Part shown: in pieces, positions 5,730 to 6,799 of the stretch
Numbering within the stretch: the stretch's first letter is position 1
How the letters are laid out: every line of letters starts with the position of its first letter
From: RGIG6353 sp045590615
GTDB taxonomy: Bacteria; Bacillota; Clostridia; Oscillospirales; SIG627
Direction: 5' to 3'
DNA: 6,799 nucleotides
Assembly (NCBI GenBank): GCA_045590615.1
Contig: JAZNRH010000046.1
Span: forward strand, 1 to 6,799
Translations under genes and position numbers: made by a program
The notes under the pieces: model-generated
Databases searched by the model: none
The model's input: only the letters and a program-made list of their open reading frames with translations
What the model was told of the DNA's origin: nothing

Positions 5730-6701
5730 ATGAAAGACATTATTTTTGAACCAGCAACAAACTTTAATTTTAACCCTGCTGACTTTGTTCCCTTCAAGGA
5801 CAAGGAGGTTTGCGACCGTGTTCGTAAGCTCAGTGGAACAGACCTTGAAAAGCGCGAGGCTTGGTGGCATCCCGAGTTCGAGGTAAAGGTAATGATGAAC
5901 CCTCATCCCGTACTTATCTCAACGCTCTTCACTCGTCTCAAGGCAGCTTCTGAAGCAGGAAGAAAGTTCACGATGATTCTCGGCAACCCCGAGCCCGACA
6001 CATATATTCCTCTTGCACAGCTCATCAACTACTTCAAGGTTGACTGCTCAAAGGTTCACATCTTTGCAGAGGACGAGTGGGCTGACGAGGCAGGCAACAT
6101 TGCTCCCGAAACCTACAACGCAGGCTTCGTTCATTCAATGATCAAGTACCTCGTAAATCAGATTGACCCCAAGCTCCGTATGCCTATGGAAAACGTTCAC
6201 TACCCTACAAATGCTAATATCAACGATTATTCAAAAATTATCAACGATATTTCAGAGGGTGGTGCAGATATTATTTCTACCTCGCCCGGATGGACGGGAC
6301 ACGTTGCATTCGTTGACCCGATTCCCGAATTTATCGGAAGTGGTGACATCGAGGAATGGCTCAACCAGCCTGCAAAGCTCGTAACCCTTCATCCTATGAC
6401 AATTCTCCAGAACTCTCTCAACGGTACCTTCGGTCAGTCAGGTGACATCGCAAACGTTCCACCTAAGGCTGCTACAATTGGTCCTATCGACGTTATGAGA
6501 GCTAAGGAGCGCATCGAGGTTCACGCTCTTGCTACTTGTGGAACCTTCTCATCATGGCAGAGAATGACTTCTCGTCTCGTTACTCACGGACCTGTAACAC
6601 CTTACGTTCCAAGCTCAATGCTTCAGACCAAGAAGACTCAGGTTTACATCAGCGAAGAATTGGCTGCTCCGTTCGAGTGCTGGGAAAAGGTTGGCTACTA
6701 A
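5730..6701 (+). CDS. Diverged NagB-like (glucosamine-6-phosphate isomerase/deaminase fold) protein
   Basis: A 323-residue protein distantly like glucosamine-6-phosphate deaminase (NagB), but longer than the usual 240-270 residues, with an N-terminal extension of about 55 residues. Recognisable parts are FTMILGNPEPDTYIPLA (80-96) at the phosphate loop position, VHIFAEDEWADE (109-120, equivalent to the NMDEY stretch with catalytic Asp), STSPGWTGHVAFVDP (183-197, equivalent to GVGNDGHIAFNEP) and KAATIGPIDVMRAKERIEVHALA (246-268). In E. coli NagB the ring-opening triad is Asp141-His143-Glu148. Here the positions read Thr189, His191 and Asp196, so the first is lost and the last conservatively changed. 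Deaminase activity cannot be assumed; a related isomerase, lactonase or sensor role is possible. The gene follows the CBM9-like gene by 21 bp, with AAAGGAG six bases before the ATG. It ends in tandem TAA codons, consistent with the operon end. Confidence 0.82.
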   Translation: MKDIIFEPATNFNFNPADFVPFKDKEVCDRVRKLSGTDLEKREAWWHPEFEVKVMMNPHPVLISTLFTRLKAASEAGRKFTMILGNPEPDTYIPLAQLINYFKVDCSKVHIFAEDEWADEAGNIAPETYNAGFVHSMIKYLVNQIDPKLRMPMENVHYPTNANINDYSKIINDISEGGADIISTSPGWTGHVAFVDPIPEFIGSGDIEEWLNQPAKLVTLHPMTILQNSLNGTFGQSGDIANVPPKAATIGPIDVMRAKERIEVHALATCGTFSSWQRMTSRLVTHGPVTPYVPSSMLQTKKTQVYISEELAAPFECWEKVGY

Positions 6702-6711
6702 TAAACAACGC

Positions 6712-6781
6712 AAAGAGGACTGTAAAAAAAGCGAGCCCTCATAAAACCAAAGGGTCCTTTTTAGCAAAAAGCACCCTCTGG
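6712..6781 (+). terminator. Imperfect hairpins after the enzyme operon, possible terminator
   Basis: Two alternative foldings are visible. AAAGAGGAC (6712-6720) pairs with GTCCTTTTT (6754-6762), with one G-T pair and a 33-base loop. A more compact stem pairs 6747-6761 with 6767-6781, centred on TTTTT-AGC-AAAAA (6758-6770), with AGGGT/ACCCT arms (6751-6755 and 6773-6777) and two mismatches. They share bases, so only one can form at a time. The position after tandem stops fits termination of the operon, but no clean U tract follows. The sequence GGACTGT plus seven A (6717-6730) matches GGGCTGT plus seven A at 128-141 in 13 of 14 bases. No gene is supported from 6702 to the window end. Confidence 0.35.
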
Positions 6782-6799
6782 ACTCCCGAAAAGCATAAC

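Noticed and set aside
5730..6701. Assigning the symbol nagB
   Set aside because: The triad Asp is missing and the protein is about 50-80 residues longer than NagB, so the same activity cannot be assumed.
1..6799. CRISPR arrays, tRNA or rRNA genes, insertion sequences
   Set aside because: I saw no regularly spaced repeats, no cloverleaf with tRNA arms, no rRNA-like stretch and no transposase reading frame.

Overview
The window looks like a chromosomal carbohydrate-catabolism locus from a Gram-positive anaerobe, most likely an uncultured gut-type Clostridia (Bacillota). The evidence is strong AGGAG-type ribosome sites, sigma-A-like promoters with AT-rich spacers, a DeoR-family regulator, tightly packed genes, and moderate-GC genes set in AT-rich gaps. 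The exact species cannot be read from the sequence.

Layout. Positions 1-127 hold a non-coding block of small inverted repeats, followed by a perfect 16-bp hairpin (128-164). A leftward operon reads from a DeoR-family repressor (1623-2396) into an FGGY-family sugar kinase (171-1592). A 215-bp divergent intergenic region (2397-2611) has good promoters facing both ways and TTTCGTTTTA repeats that are candidate operators. A rightward operon of four genes follows: a cytoplasmic neutral-ceramidase-fold metallohydrolase (2612-3967), a NagA-like amidohydrolase (3964-5106), a CBM9-like protein (probably 5103-5708) and a diverged NagB-like protein (5730-6701). The first three genes overlap or abut at their stops and starts. 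The last 98 bases hold an imperfect hairpin and no supported gene.

How the parts may work together (inference). FGGY kinase, NagA-type deacetylase and NagB-type isomerase/deaminase give the logic of an amino-sugar pathway: phosphorylate, deacetylate, then deaminate or isomerise. The DeoR protein would sense a sugar phosphate. Three things suggest the substrate is not plain N-acetylglucosamine. The kinase is FGGY-type, whereas GlcNAc kinases are usually ROK-type or replaced by a PTS. The NagB-like protein lacks the usual catalytic Asp of the ring-opening triad. The operon also adds a ceramidase-fold hydrolase without a signal peptide, which has Asn where the ceramidase nucleophile Ser would be, and a leaderless CBM9-like protein. 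No transporter or secreted glycoside hydrolase lies in the window, so the substrate and its import are not visible. The locus is a plausible undescribed intracellular pathway for an N-acylated or otherwise modified sugar, but the substrate is unknown.
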